Of a stretch of DNA of 64,000 nt, positions 1 to 8,609 are shown one piece after another. Positions within the stretch are counted from its first letter, which is position 1. Each line of letters starts with the position of its first letter. Origin of the DNA: Roseateles amylovorans. GTDB taxonomy: Bacteria > Pseudomonadota > Gammaproteobacteria > Burkholderiales > Burkholderiaceae_C. The position numbers were made by a program, and so were the translations under genes. The notes beneath the pieces are model-generated. The model saw nothing but the letters and a program-made list of their open reading frames with translations. It was not told the origin of the DNA and made no database searches. The stretch lies in NCBI RefSeq assembly GCF_025398155.2, contig NZ_CP104562.2, forward strand, positions 930,001 to 994,000, in the 5' to 3' direction.

Positions 1-1
1 C

Positions 2-964
2 CAGGAGTTCCGACAGCTGCGCCGCCAACCGGGCCAGGACAGCGCCGGGACCGGCCTGGGCCTGGCGCTGACGCGCCGGCTGGCGCAGGCGCAGGGCGGC
101 AGCGCAGGCGTGGCCAGCGAGCCCGGCCGAGGCAGCCGGTTCTATGTGGTGTTGCCGGTCCGGCACGCGCACCCTTCAGGGCTTGAGGCTGCCAGCACGG
201 TGAATGACGCCGGGCGTACCGCGGTCCACACACCGCGGGTCGTCGTGGTGGACGATGACCATTCGCTCAATCGCGATCTCATGGACCGCTTGCGCGATAC
301 CGGCGTGACGGTCGAGCGCACCGACAACGTGCTCGATGCCGGCAAGATCGCCGCCACCGAGCGAGTCGATGCCTTCGTGCTCGGACTGGAAGTGGCCGGC
401 CGCAATGGTCTGGAGCTGTTGATCCGTCAGGGGCCGGAGGCGGCCGTGCCGCCGGTGGGAGCGCTCAATGTGGCATTGGACCGGGACCATGTGGCGAGCT
501 TTCCCGTGGCCGGCGTCATTCCCAAACCATCGACCCCGCGCGATGTGGGTGAAGCGCTGGCCCAGTGTGCCGAAGGCGCCCGCTCGCCGACGGTGATGGT
601 GGTCGACGACGATCCGTTGAGCCTGACCTTGATGGATGAGACCCTGCGCGGATGGGGGGTCTCGGCGATCTTGTTCCGCAGCGCAGAGGCGGCCCTTGCT
701 CACCTTGAGCGAGACACCCCGGACCTGATCATCCTGGATCTGCTGATGCCGGTCATGGACGGCTTCGAGGTGTTGGCCGCCATCCGTCGTCGACCTGACC
801 TGATGCACCTGCCCGTCTTCATCTGGACCAGCCTGACCCTCACCACCGATGAGCAGGACCGGCTGCGGCGCTCCGCCGCGCGGGTGCTGTCCAAAGGCGA
901 AGCGGCGCTGGACGGACTGCTGGCCGAACTGCTGCCGATTCCGGCCCGCACGACCGCGCCCTGA
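2..964 (+). CDS. Hybrid sensor histidine kinase with two receiver-like domains, 5' end outside window
   Basis: The reading frame is open from the window edge, so the N-terminus is missing. The first residues contain the G2 ATP-binding box of a histidine kinase (GTGLGLALTRRLAQ), ending in the usual F-Y-V-V-L-P strand. Two receiver-like domains follow. The first, from about base 235, has the acidic VVDDD start but VLGLEVAG where the phosphorylated Asp should be, so it is probably a pseudo-receiver. The second, from about base 592, has VMVVDDD, the phospho-acceptor motif LIILDLLMP and a late Lys (LSKGE), so it looks functional. The protein is the C-terminal part of a cytoplasmic phosphorelay kinase. 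Its signal and partner cannot be told. The LysR gene downstream is separated by 141 bases and a tandem repeat. Confidence 0.85.
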   Translation, partial: QEFRQLRRQPGQDSAGTGLGLALTRRLAQAQGGSAGVASEPGRGSRFYVVLPVRHAHPSGLEAASTVNDAGRTAVHTPRVVVVDDDHSLNRDLMDRLRDTGVTVERTDNVLDAGKIAATERVDAFVLGLEVAGRNGLELLIRQGPEAAVPPVGALNVALDRDHVASFPVAGVIPKPSTPRDVGEALAQCAEGARSPTVMVVDDDPLSLTLMDETLRGWGVSAILFRSAEAALAHLERDTPDLIILDLLMPVMDGFEVLAAIRRRPDLMHLPVFIWTSLTLTTDEQDRLRRSAARVLSKGEAALDGLLAELLPIPARTTAP

Positions 965-980
965 CGCGACCGACGTGACG

Positions 981-1022
981 ATCGCGGCCATCGCGGCCAT
1001 CGCGGCCATCGCGGCCATCGCC
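981..1022. repeat. Tandem repeat, 9-bp unit atcgcggcc, about 4.7 copies
   Basis: Four exact copies of atcgcggcc run head to tail from 981 to 1016, followed by a partial copy. The array lies between the hybrid kinase stop and the LysR start. It is one of several short intergenic tandem repeats in the window. Confidence 0.9.
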
Positions 1023-1105
1023 AGGCGGATCGACCGGCCCTCTTCGGATGGCCACACAATCCGCGCCAGCGACGGGCCCCCAGACGACGGCCCGCAGGAG
1101 CAGTG

Positions 1106-2038
1106 ATGGATCGTTTCGATGCGCTTCAGGCCTTTGCCCGGGTGGTGGAGGCCGGCAGCTTCACCAAGGCCGCGCAGACACTTCACATGAGCAAGACCAC
1201 GGTGACCCAGCTTGTGCAGCAGCTGGAGGCGCGGCTGCGAGTCAAGCTGTTGAACCGGACCACCCGCCAGGTGGCCTTGACCGCCGATGGCGCGGCCTAT
1301 TACGAGCGCGTGGTGCGGGTGCTGGCCGATCTGGAGGATGCCGACACCAGCCTGTCCAGCGCCACCGCCTTGCCGCGGGGCCGCTTGCGGGTGGATGTAC
1401 CCAGCCCGTTCGCGCGGATGATCCTGATGCCGGCGCTGCCCGCTTTTCATGCGCGCTATCCGGAGATCCAGCTCTACATGGGCGTCAGCGATCGCATGGT
1501 CGATCTGATCGGTGACAAGGTCGATGCCGTGGTGCGCGGCGGCGCCTTGCCCGATTCATCGTTGATGGCGCGCCGCATCGGCGAACTGCGGTTGGATGTC
1601 TATGCGGCGCCGAGCTACCTGGCGCGCGTCGGCATGCCGTCGGACCCGCAGGCGCTGGAGCAGGCGCCGCACCATGCGGTCGGATTCCTGAGCACGCGCA
1701 CCGGCAAGGTGACGCCGTTCCGTCTGCAGCACGGGGCGGAGCAGATCGAGGTCCAGGCGCGCCACGTGGTGGCGGTGGACGATGGCAACGCCTATCTGGC
1801 GGCCGGACTCGCGGGCATGGGGGCGCTCTGGCTGCCGCACTACATGGCGAAGGGGCATGTTGCGAACGGCGAGCTGGTGCCACTGTTCCCCGGCTGGCGG
1901 GTCGAGCCGATGCCGATGCATGTGGCCTATCCGCCGAACCGGCATGTCAGCACCAAGCTGCGGGCCTTCATCGATTGGGTGGTGGAACTGATGGCGCAGC
2001 ATGCGCCGATGGCCGAAGACCGCGGGGCGGTCGGTTGA
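1106..2038 (+). CDS. LysR-family transcriptional regulator
   Basis: A 310-residue protein of normal LysR length. The N-terminal winged helix-turn-helix (residues about 3-62, FDALQAFARVVEAGSFTKAA then SKTTVTQLVQQLE and LLNRTTR) is followed by a substrate-binding domain starting near residue 90. The family binds DNA as tetramers and responds to small effectors; the effector here is unknown. A GTG at 1103 directly precedes the ATG at 1106. The ATG is preferred because AGGAG at 1096-1100 is then five bases upstream. The C-terminal half resembles the group that contains E. coli YafC and DmlR. The gene is convergent with the NarL-type regulator, with nine bases between the two stops. Confidence 0.9.
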   Translation: MDRFDALQAFARVVEAGSFTKAAQTLHMSKTTVTQLVQQLEARLRVKLLNRTTRQVALTADGAAYYERVVRVLADLEDADTSLSSATALPRGRLRVDVPSPFARMILMPALPAFHARYPEIQLYMGVSDRMVDLIGDKVDAVVRGGALPDSSLMARRIGELRLDVYAAPSYLARVGMPSDPQALEQAPHHAVGFLSTRTGKVTPFRLQHGAEQIEVQARHVVAVDDGNAYLAAGLAGMGALWLPHYMAKGHVANGELVPLFPGWRVEPMPMHVAYPPNRHVSTKLRAFIDWVVELMAQHAPMAEDRGAVG

Positions 2039-2047
2039 TGGCCGCGA

Positions 2048-2713
2048 TCAGTCCGCGCCGCCCGCACCACCCGCGCCACCCGCCTCGTGCCGGCTCGCCA
2101 GCAAAGCGGCTTCCACCCGGCTGCGCACCTGCAGCTTCTGCAGGATGTTGGTGACGTAGTGCTTGATGGTCTTCTCTGACAGGAACAGCGCGTCGCCAAT
2201 TTCGCGATTGGTCTTGCCGCCACCGATGAGCGACAGGATTTTGCGTTCGCGATCGGTCAGTTCCTGCAGCGGGTCCGGCGCCTTGCGCTGGGTCAGCGAG
2301 ACCAGCATCTCCGCGGCGATCGACGGGGACACATAGACCTCGCCGTCCACCGCCGCGCGCAGCACCTCGGTGAGTTCCCGGGCCGAGACGCCCTTGAGCA
2401 CATACCCGCGCGCGCCGGCCTTCAGCGCGGCCAGCAGCTTGTCCTTGTCCTCGGACATGGTCAGCATCACGATCGCGGTGGCGGGGCAGGCCATGGCGAT
2501 CTTTTCGGCCGTCTGGATGCCGTTCCAGCCCGGCATGCTGATGTCCAGCAGCACCGCGTGCGGCAGCAGCGATTGCGCCATGGCCAGCGCTTCTTCGCCG
2601 GAGGCGGTCTCGCCCACGACGCGGAATTCGGGATCCAGCCCCAGCGAATGCACCACGCCTTGGCGGAACAGGGGATGGTCGTCGACCACCAGGACTTCAA
2701 TCACGTCACTCAT
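2048..2713 (-). CDS. NarL/FixJ-family response regulator
   Basis: A 221-residue two-domain regulator. The receiver has the acidic pair at residues 11-12, the phospho-acceptor Asp57 (VLLDISMPGWNG), the switch Thr (VMLTMS) and the conserved Lys (YVLKG). A LuxR-type helix-turn-helix occupies about residues 150-215 (LTDRERKILSLIGGGKTNRE, then SEKTIKHYVTNILQKL). The tail is Gly/Ala-rich. Its start overlaps the stop of the upstream kinase gene by 8 bp, so the two are translationally coupled and form a cognate pair. The targets are unknown. Confidence 0.93.
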   Translation of the reverse strand: MSDVIEVLVVDDHPLFRQGVVHSLGLDPEFRVVGETASGEEALAMAQSLLPHAVLLDISMPGWNGIQTAEKIAMACPATAIVMLTMSEDKDKLLAALKAGARGYVLKGVSARELTEVLRAAVDGEVYVSPSIAAEMLVSLTQRKAPDPLQELTDRERKILSLIGGGKTNREIGDALFLSEKTIKHYVTNILQKLQVRSRVEAALLASRHEAGGAGGAGGAD

Positions 2714-4106
2714 GCGTTGGCTCCGTTCCCACCAGCGGCAGGCTGACCCGGATGGTCGTCCCCCGCCCGATCTCGCTGGACACCTGGAACACGCCGCCCA
2801 GCGACTCCACTCGCTGGCGCATGCCGCTCAGGCCCAGTCGACGCTTGGCCAGCGCCGCGTCCACCGCGAAGCCCGGTCCGTTGTCGATCACCTCGATGCG
2901 CACGGTGCGGGCATCCGCCGTCACCCGCACCTGCCCGTCGCAGCCCGGGGCATGGCGGAAGGTGTTGGCCAGCGATTCCTGCAGCAAGCGGTAGAGCGTG
3001 GTCTTGATTCGGAAATGCACCGCCAGGCCGTCTGGCACGTCGGTGTGCAGACTCACCGGTTGGCGGGTCTTGGCCAGGAAGTCCCGCACCACCCGCGCGG
3101 CGATGGCGTCCAGTGGCAGCGGGCCGATGTCGGGCAGTTCCAGGTCGGCCGAGATGGCCCGCAGATCGCTCATGGCCGATTGAACCGCATCGGCCACGCG
3201 GTCCAGGTCCTCGGCGGAGGCGGCACCGGACGACGCGCTGCCGGCGTCCCGCAGATTCTTGATCCGCATGAGCGCGAATCCCAGGTCCTGGCAGGGGCCG
3301 TCGTGCACATTGGCCGAGACCCGTTGCAGCAGCGCTTCGTGGTTGACGATCGCATCTTCGGCGGCGCGCCGCACCCGGGCATGCAATTGCAGGTTTTGCG
3401 CATTGAGCTCGGTCTGCCGCTGGATCTGGCCGTTCAGCTCGGCCTGCTGCGCCAGGATGGTCTGGCTGCCGCGCCGCACCACGATGAACAGCAGCAAATA
3501 GGTGGCGAGCATCGCGCCGGCCACCACCAGCCAGCTGCGCCGCTGCGCGATGCCGGCCTCGCGGTCGACCTCGTCGGGCAGTTGGTAGAACTCGGCCACC
3601 GCGCCGATCCGGCCGCGGTCAGAGGTGTGGATCGGGGTGTAGGTCTCGATCATCCGCTCCAGCGGCTGACCGTGGTCCGTCTGCACCTTGCCGCGGCGGA
3701 TGCTGACTTCCGAGTAGATGTTCCCTGCCGCCGCAGCCTCCAACCCTTCGTCGATCTCGAGCTGCTTGCCGGCGCCTTCGCCGTCGCTGGTGAACAGCAC
3801 CATGCCGTCGGGTCGCCAGATGCGCAGCGCCACGATGCGGCGGGCCCATTCAGCGTCGGCCATCAGGGCGGTGAGGGCTTGGCGGTCGGCGTCGCTGAGC
3901 GTGCCGGTCTCGTTGACATGCTGCAGGTGCGGCGCGATGAAGCCGTCCACATACAGCGCGGTGTCGCCGCCGATACGGTGCACCACGCTTTCATGCACTT
4001 GCCGGCCGACCCACCAGCCGATGACCAAGGTCGTTGCAAAGAGGATCGGAAAACTGATGAGGAGGAACTGTTGCGAGAGCGACAGGCGCGCAGGCGCAGA
4101 TTTCAT
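2706..4106 (-). CDS. NarX-like membrane sensor histidine kinase
   Basis: A 466-residue kinase when started at the Met before KSAPARLSLSQQF. The frame stays open upstream, but the extra residues have no domain character. Membrane segments lie near residues 14-34 and 191-211 and enclose a periplasmic sensor domain of about 155 residues. The HisKA_3 dimerisation motif has its phospho-acceptor at about His268 (NVHDGPCQDLGF). A HATPase domain ends the protein (IEVIDNGPGF and GLSGMRQRVESLGG). This is the kinase type that partners NarL-family regulators, and the regulator gene overlaps its 3' end. The ligand is unknown; nothing specific to nitrate is visible. Confidence 0.9.
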   Translation of the reverse strand: MKSAPARLSLSQQFLLISFPILFATTLVIGWWVGRQVHESVVHRIGGDTALYVDGFIAPHLQHVNETGTLSDADRQALTALMADAEWARRIVALRIWRPDGMVLFTSDGEGAGKQLEIDEGLEAAAAGNIYSEVSIRRGKVQTDHGQPLERMIETYTPIHTSDRGRIGAVAEFYQLPDEVDREAGIAQRRSWLVVAGAMLATYLLLFIVVRRGSQTILAQQAELNGQIQRQTELNAQNLQLHARVRRAAEDAIVNHEALLQRVSANVHDGPCQDLGFALMRIKNLRDAGSASSGAASAEDLDRVADAVQSAMSDLRAISADLELPDIGPLPLDAIAARVVRDFLAKTRQPVSLHTDVPDGLAVHFRIKTTLYRLLQESLANTFRHAPGCDGQVRVTADARTVRIEVIDNGPGFAVDAALAKRRLGLSGMRQRVESLGGVFQVSSEIGRGTTIRVSLPLVGTEPTHE

Positions 4107-4267
4107 CGGCGGGACTGTAACAGCGTGCATCCGGCCTGCCCATGGACCAAAGTCCCGACCGATCGCGACCATGGCCCGACCCAGGTCCCGCCCTTCTGCC
4201 GTGGGCGGGCAGGGGGCGCTTTCCTACGATGCGAGCACCGATCCCGATCAACCCGGAGCTCTCATCC

Positions 4268-5239
4268 ATGTCGCATCCACGTCAATCGATTCCCTCCCGT
4301 CACGTCGCCGGCCGTTCGTTGCTGGTGGGCCTTGCGCTCGTGCTGTCGAGCGGCCTGGCCGCTGCCGCCTCGTCCAAGGGCTGTGACGGCGGCGGCTTCC
4401 GGGTGCTGGGCCTGAGCGGCTCGCAGAGCACCACCGTGCCGGCCGCGAGCGTCGGCGCCAGCTTCCTGGTGCAAGGCAAGTATGTGCAGTTCGAAGTGGA
4501 TGCCGCCACCTTCGGCGTGCGCAACTACCTGCTGACTGGCGCGGCCAATGCGCTGGACATGACCGGCGGCGTGCCCACCCCGGTGTTCGCGGCCAAGACC
4601 CCGGACCACCGTGGTGCGACGCTCACCAGCGGCGTGGATGTGGACCTCAAGGACACCGGCATCGAGCTGATCCGCGAAGGCGCCCAGGTCACGATGAAGC
4701 TGCAGGCCAAGGACTGCGCCAACGGCGGCGTGTTCCAGATGGAAGTCGCCCGCGCGGACGGCACCGCCACCGTGTTCACCCATGTGCTGGCCACACATCC
4801 GAGCAATCCGTCGCTCAATGCCTTCTATTTCGACAACCGCAATTTCCGCAACCGCGAGGGGGATGCGGTGCCCTACAAGGACACCACCGTGGTGGTGACG
4901 CCGCGGGTGAACTTCGGCAACGACTATTCGTCCAAGTTCGTCGGTCGTGACAGCCCGCAGGTGGCGACCCGCCTGAGCGATGCGAACTGCGTCAACGCGA
5001 TCGTCCGCCGTGACGGCACGGTGCAGAAGGTCAGCCATTGCGGTCTGACCTCGCGCTGGGAAGTCTCCAGCGGTGGCCGCATGGGCATGGTGTTTGGTGA
5101 AGATGCCACCGAGGTGGCACCGCCGGCCACCATCTGCACCCACAAGTGCCAGGCGCAGAACCAGGTGAAGGGCCGCTCCACCGTGCTGGGCGCGCCGTTC
5201 CCGGTCGCGCCGGCCGATCGTCTGGCGCCGCGCCAGTAA
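4268..5239 (+). CDS. Secreted protein of unknown function
   Basis: A 323-residue protein with a clear Sec signal peptide: basic start (SRHVAGR), hydrophobic core (LLVGLALVLSSGLAAA) and likely cleavage after the Ala run near residue 34. The ATG at 4268 is chosen because it places the signal at the N-terminus and follows a GGAG at 4254. The mature part is rich in Val, Thr, Gly and Asn, suggesting a beta-sandwich, and has several Cys (CDGG, KDCANGG, DANCVNA, SHCG, ICTHKCQAQ) that could form disulfides in the periplasm or outside the cell. I do not recognise the family. It is divergent from the NarX-like gene and is followed by a terminator-like hairpin. Confidence 0.75.
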   Translation: MSHPRQSIPSRHVAGRSLLVGLALVLSSGLAAAASSKGCDGGGFRVLGLSGSQSTTVPAASVGASFLVQGKYVQFEVDAATFGVRNYLLTGAANALDMTGGVPTPVFAAKTPDHRGATLTSGVDVDLKDTGIELIREGAQVTMKLQAKDCANGGVFQMEVARADGTATVFTHVLATHPSNPSLNAFYFDNRNFRNREGDAVPYKDTTVVVTPRVNFGNDYSSKFVGRDSPQVATRLSDANCVNAIVRRDGTVQKVSHCGLTSRWEVSSGGRMGMVFGEDATEVAPPATICTHKCQAQNQVKGRSTVLGAPFPVAPADRLAPRQ

Positions 5240-5297
5240 TCGTCGGTCCTCCGGCACAAGGCCGGTCGCCCTGAAGTTGCGGCGACCCCAACCACCC

Positions 5298-5331
5298 CGC
5301 CCACGGCGCCCTCGCGGCGTCGTGGGCGTTT
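5298..5331 (+). terminator. Intrinsic terminator after the secreted protein gene
   Basis: The arm cgcccacggcgcc at 5298-5310 pairs with ggcgtcgtgggcg at 5316-5328, giving a 13-bp stem with one G-T pair and a 5-base loop, followed by a short ttt. It lies about 60 bases past the stop at 5239 and before the next gene at 5425. Confidence 0.6.
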
Positions 5332-5424
5332 GTGCGGTGGGCGCTTGGGCATACTGGCGGCACGATGACGTCTGTCTGGTGAGCGGTCGATGGCGACGCC
5401 GCAGGCAGGCGCACGGGAGCCCTC

Positions 5425-5838
5425 ATGCGATCGCTGTTTCATCTGGCCTATCACGTGCGCGACCTGGATGCTGCGCGCGCCTTCTACACCGGCGTGCTCG
5501 GATGTGCCGAGGGGCGCAGCACCGAGACCTGGGTCGACTTCGATTTCTTCGGCCACCAGATCTCGCTGCACCTGGGCGAGCCGTTCGCGACCACGCTCAC
5601 CGGCCGGGTCGGCGACCATCTGGTGCCGATGCCGCACCTCGGCCTGGTGCTGGCCATGCCGGACTGGCAGGCGCTGGCCGACCGGCTGGTGAGCCTGGGC
5701 CAGACTTTTGTCCTGCCGCCGAGCATCCGCTTCAAGGGCCAGCCGGGCGAGCAGGCCACGCTGTTCCTGCTGGACCCGTCGGGCAATCCGATCGAGATCA
5801 AGGGCTTCGCTTCCCAGGACGGTGTGTTCGAGGCCTGA
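5425..5838 (+). CDS. VOC-family (glyoxalase/bleomycin-resistance fold) protein
   Basis: A 137-residue protein with the vicinal-oxygen-chelate fold. The first beta-alpha-beta module reads HLAYHVRDLDAARAFYTGVL, and the second module ends in LFLLDPSGNPIEIKGF. Both motifs are typical of small lyase/dioxygenase-like members, with the C-terminal Glu as a probable metal ligand. The substrate cannot be told. GGGAG at 5416-5420 supports the start. The gene is convergent with the MscS-type channel, with two bases between stops. Confidence 0.85.
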   Translation: MRSLFHLAYHVRDLDAARAFYTGVLGCAEGRSTETWVDFDFFGHQISLHLGEPFATTLTGRVGDHLVPMPHLGLVLAMPDWQALADRLVSLGQTFVLPPSIRFKGQPGEQATLFLLDPSGNPIEIKGFASQDGVFEA

Positions 5839-5840
5839 CC

Positions 5841-8456
5841 TCATCCCGCCACCGGCTGCGTCGGCAGCAGCCCCGCTGCGCGCAGCCGGGTGAGCACGTC
5901 CAGCAGCAGGTCGCTCTTCACTGCATAGGCCGCTCGCGGCGAGTTGACGAAGCCGGTGGCGTTGAGGACGAAATTGGTGCCGTCGATGCCGTCGAGCTGC
6001 ACGCTCGGCGGTGGCGACGACAGCACGCCCGGATGGGAGGTGAACGCCTCCAGCAGCAGGGCACGCGCGCGGGCGGTGTCGCTGGACAGCGGCATCGGCA
6101 GCTTGAACTGCACCATGCCCAGCGAGTCGCCGTAGGTCACATTGCGGACGATCTTGGTGATGAACTCCGAGTTCGGCACGATCACCGTGGAGCGGTCGCC
6201 CATCTGGATCTCGGTGGCCCGCACATTGATGCGGCGGATGTCCCCCTCCACGCCGGACAGCGACACCCAATCCCCCACCTTCACCGGCCGCTCCGCCAGC
6301 AGGATCAGCCCCGACACGAAGTTCTGCACCACCGCCTGCAGGCCGAAACCGATGCCCACCGACAGCGCGCTCGCGACCCAGGCCACCCGCTCCAGGCCGA
6401 CGCCCAGCGCCGACATCGTCACCGCGATCACCGCCACGGCGCCGATGTAGCCGAACAGCGTGGTCACCGACATCCGCATGCCCGCATCCATGCGGGTGGT
6501 GGGCATGTAGCGCTGGGCCAGCCAGGTCTTGAGCAGCCGCACCGCGCCGAAACCGAGCAGCATGATCAGCGCGCCTTGCAGCAGCGCCATCGGGCGCAGG
6601 CTCAGTTCACCGATGGACAGGCCTTCATGCAGCCGGCCCGCCCGACGGAACAGCTCCACCGGACCTTCCCCATAGGGCGCCAGCAGCAGCACCAAGGCGA
6701 ATACGCCCACCATCACCCGGCAGACGGCCGACAGCAGCACCGCGGTCTGTTCGCGCGTGCGGGGTTTGGCCGGGGCGGCGCTCGCGTCCTCGGCGGCGGC
6801 TTCCTCGGGCGAGCTCGACTTGGCGGTCGGCGCGAGCAGCGACATGAAGAGGTCGTCCACCAGCGCGGTCAGCAGGTAGGCCGTGCTCAGCACGATCAGT
6901 CCCCAGACCAGCTGGTTCATGATGAAGGTGCCCAGCGCCACAAAGCCCGACAACACCGCCAGCGCGGACGCCGCCAGCGCGATCCAGGCGCCCGCACGCA
7001 GCACCGACAGCCACAGCGGACGAGCCGATGCCGCGCCGTGCGCATCACCCTGCGCGCCGTTGTGAGATCCCGCACCGGTGTTGCCGTGACCTTCGCCGTG
7101 ACCATCGCTGCGGCTGTCCCCACCGGGGCGCGGCGTGGTCCGGCGCTGGGCCTGGGACAGCGCCAAGGCGAGCACGCCCAGGTGCGTCAGCGTCGACAGC
7201 CCGTTGACCGCCCAGGAGAACGAGACGCTGGCATCCAGCGTCGCCACCGACCGCACCGACACCCAGCCCACCACCACGGTGGCAGCCAGCGTCTGCGGGA
7301 ACCAGGCCAGCCGGGTGGCGGTCAGGTCCGGCACCGGCGGCAGCCGCCACGACGGCTTGCGCGGCATCAACAAGGCGGTGCCCAGCGCGCCGACAAAGGC
7401 GCCGAACCAGAGGATGGCCTCCACGCTGTCCAGCCAGTCCGCCAGCCTCGGTGCCGGGCCGGGTCCGGCGGTCAGGGCAAGCGCCACCCCGTGAGCCAGC
7501 AGGCCGGCGCTGAGTGTCCACAGCATCACGACGCCGGTGGCATGCAGCGAGCGCCGAAGCCGGCCGGACGGCAGCCGCGTCGCGCTGAGGTGCGCCAGCA
7601 ACCGGCGCAGACCCAGATGGGCGAGCACCCAGACGACGGCGGCTCCAGCCAGCAGCAGCCAGGTGCTCGGAGTGACCGCCGCAAATCGCTCGCCCAGTTC
7701 GCCGCCCAGGGTGCGCAGCCGTTGAAGGTCATCGTCACCGTCGTCGGCCAGCGCCTGCCAGAAGCGCGAGCCCAACACGGACGGCGCCCGCTCTCCCAGC
7801 CGCGCGCTGAACTGCATGCGGCGGTTCTCCAGCGCCGTGGCCGCCGCCTGTTCGGCTTCCAGCGCCAGCAGGCGGGCCAGCTTGATCTGCGAATCCAGGG
7901 TGGAGATGTTGCGCATCAGCTGCGCCCGCTGGGCGGCCACCTCGGGCGATTCCTTGACGCCGTCGGCCGGCTCGCCGATCTGGGTCAGCCGCGCCTTCAC
8001 ATCGGCCAGCTCGGGCTCCAGCGCGGACGCCGCCTCTTCCGCCCGCGTCTGCGCCGACAGCGCCCGCTTGCGCAGCTGCAGCGTGGCCGCGTCGTCCAGC
8101 GTGTCGTCCTGCAGGCTGCGAATGGCGTCCATGTCGCGGCGGGCCGAATCCAGCAACTTGGCCGGATCGACCTCGGCCGGCGGTGCTTCGGTGGTGGTGG
8201 TCCGCGAGGTGGCGGGCGTGGCGGAGGCCGACGTCCCCTGCGCCGGTGCAGCCACGGACATCACGGCCGCCGCGAGAGCGATCAGCCATCGACCGGCCAG
8301 GCGTGGGCCGCTTTCGGTGAGGCAGGCCCATCGCGCCCGGAGCGAGGGGGCCGGTGGGGTCGGACGTGATGCTGCCGACCGTTCCGCGCGGTGCACGCAG
8401 GGCAGGTTGGGCAGGCCCTCCGGCCGTTCCACGCTGTCGATTTGAACCTCGTCCAT
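5841..8456 (-). CDS. Large MscS-family mechanosensitive channel with N-terminal DUF3772-like region
   Basis: An 871-residue inner-membrane protein. A hydrophobic segment near residues 57-73 (WLIALAAAVMSVAAPAQG) looks like a signal peptide preceded by about 55 extra residues, so the true start may be further in. A long periplasmic coiled-coil-like region follows (about 95-230, rich in Ala, Glu, Leu and Arg; DUF3772-like). Many membrane helices come next. The MscS core lies near residues 690-860 and includes the pore-helix sequence LSVGIGFGLQAVVQNFVSGL and the beta domain (KVGDWVSLSGVEGDIRRIN, then IVPNSEF). Family members release solutes on hypo-osmotic shock. The gene is divergent from the UvrA-like gene. 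Confidence 0.9.
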   Translation of the reverse strand: MDEVQIDSVERPEGLPNLPCVHRAERSAASRPTPPAPSLRARWACLTESGPRLAGRWLIALAAAVMSVAAPAQGTSASATPATSRTTTTEAPPAEVDPAKLLDSARRDMDAIRSLQDDTLDDAATLQLRKRALSAQTRAEEAASALEPELADVKARLTQIGEPADGVKESPEVAAQRAQLMRNISTLDSQIKLARLLALEAEQAAATALENRRMQFSARLGERAPSVLGSRFWQALADDGDDDLQRLRTLGGELGERFAAVTPSTWLLLAGAAVVWVLAHLGLRRLLAHLSATRLPSGRLRRSLHATGVVMLWTLSAGLLAHGVALALTAGPGPAPRLADWLDSVEAILWFGAFVGALGTALLMPRKPSWRLPPVPDLTATRLAWFPQTLAATVVVGWVSVRSVATLDASVSFSWAVNGLSTLTHLGVLALALSQAQRRTTPRPGGDSRSDGHGEGHGNTGAGSHNGAQGDAHGAASARPLWLSVLRAGAWIALAASALAVLSGFVALGTFIMNQLVWGLIVLSTAYLLTALVDDLFMSLLAPTAKSSSPEEAAAEDASAAPAKPRTREQTAVLLSAVCRVMVGVFALVLLLAPYGEGPVELFRRAGRLHEGLSIGELSLRPMALLQGALIMLLGFGAVRLLKTWLAQRYMPTTRMDAGMRMSVTTLFGYIGAVAVIAVTMSALGVGLERVAWVASALSVGIGFGLQAVVQNFVSGLILLAERPVKVGDWVSLSGVEGDIRRINVRATEIQMGDRSTVIVPNSEFITKIVRNVTYGDSLGMVQFKLPMPLSSDTARARALLLEAFTSHPGVLSSPPPSVQLDGIDGTNFVLNATGFVNSPRAAYAVKSDLLLDVLTRLRAAGLLPTQPVAG

Positions 8457-8609
8457 CCGTCGTCACTTTCTCGATTCGCCAAGGGCAGGCCGTCCGTTTC
8501 AGGGGGCGCGGCACGGCGCGACTGGCGCGCAGCTGCGGCCATCCCCGACACTGGGCGCCCGATTTGCCGGTATGAGGGCAAGCGGCATGCGAACCCTGCA
8601 GGAACTCCC

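Noticed and set aside
2370..4415. Very long opposite-strand ORFs over the NarX-like, UvrA-like and eCIS genes
   Set aside because: They are rich in His, Arg, Gln and Gly and lack domain motifs, as expected for antisense frames of high-GC genes, whereas the opposite strand carries clear family motifs.
8391..8609. Longer N-terminus for the UvrA-like protein
   Set aside because: It would overlap the divergent channel gene by 66 bases and adds no UvrA-like sequence; TTG 8610 has a better ribosome-binding site.
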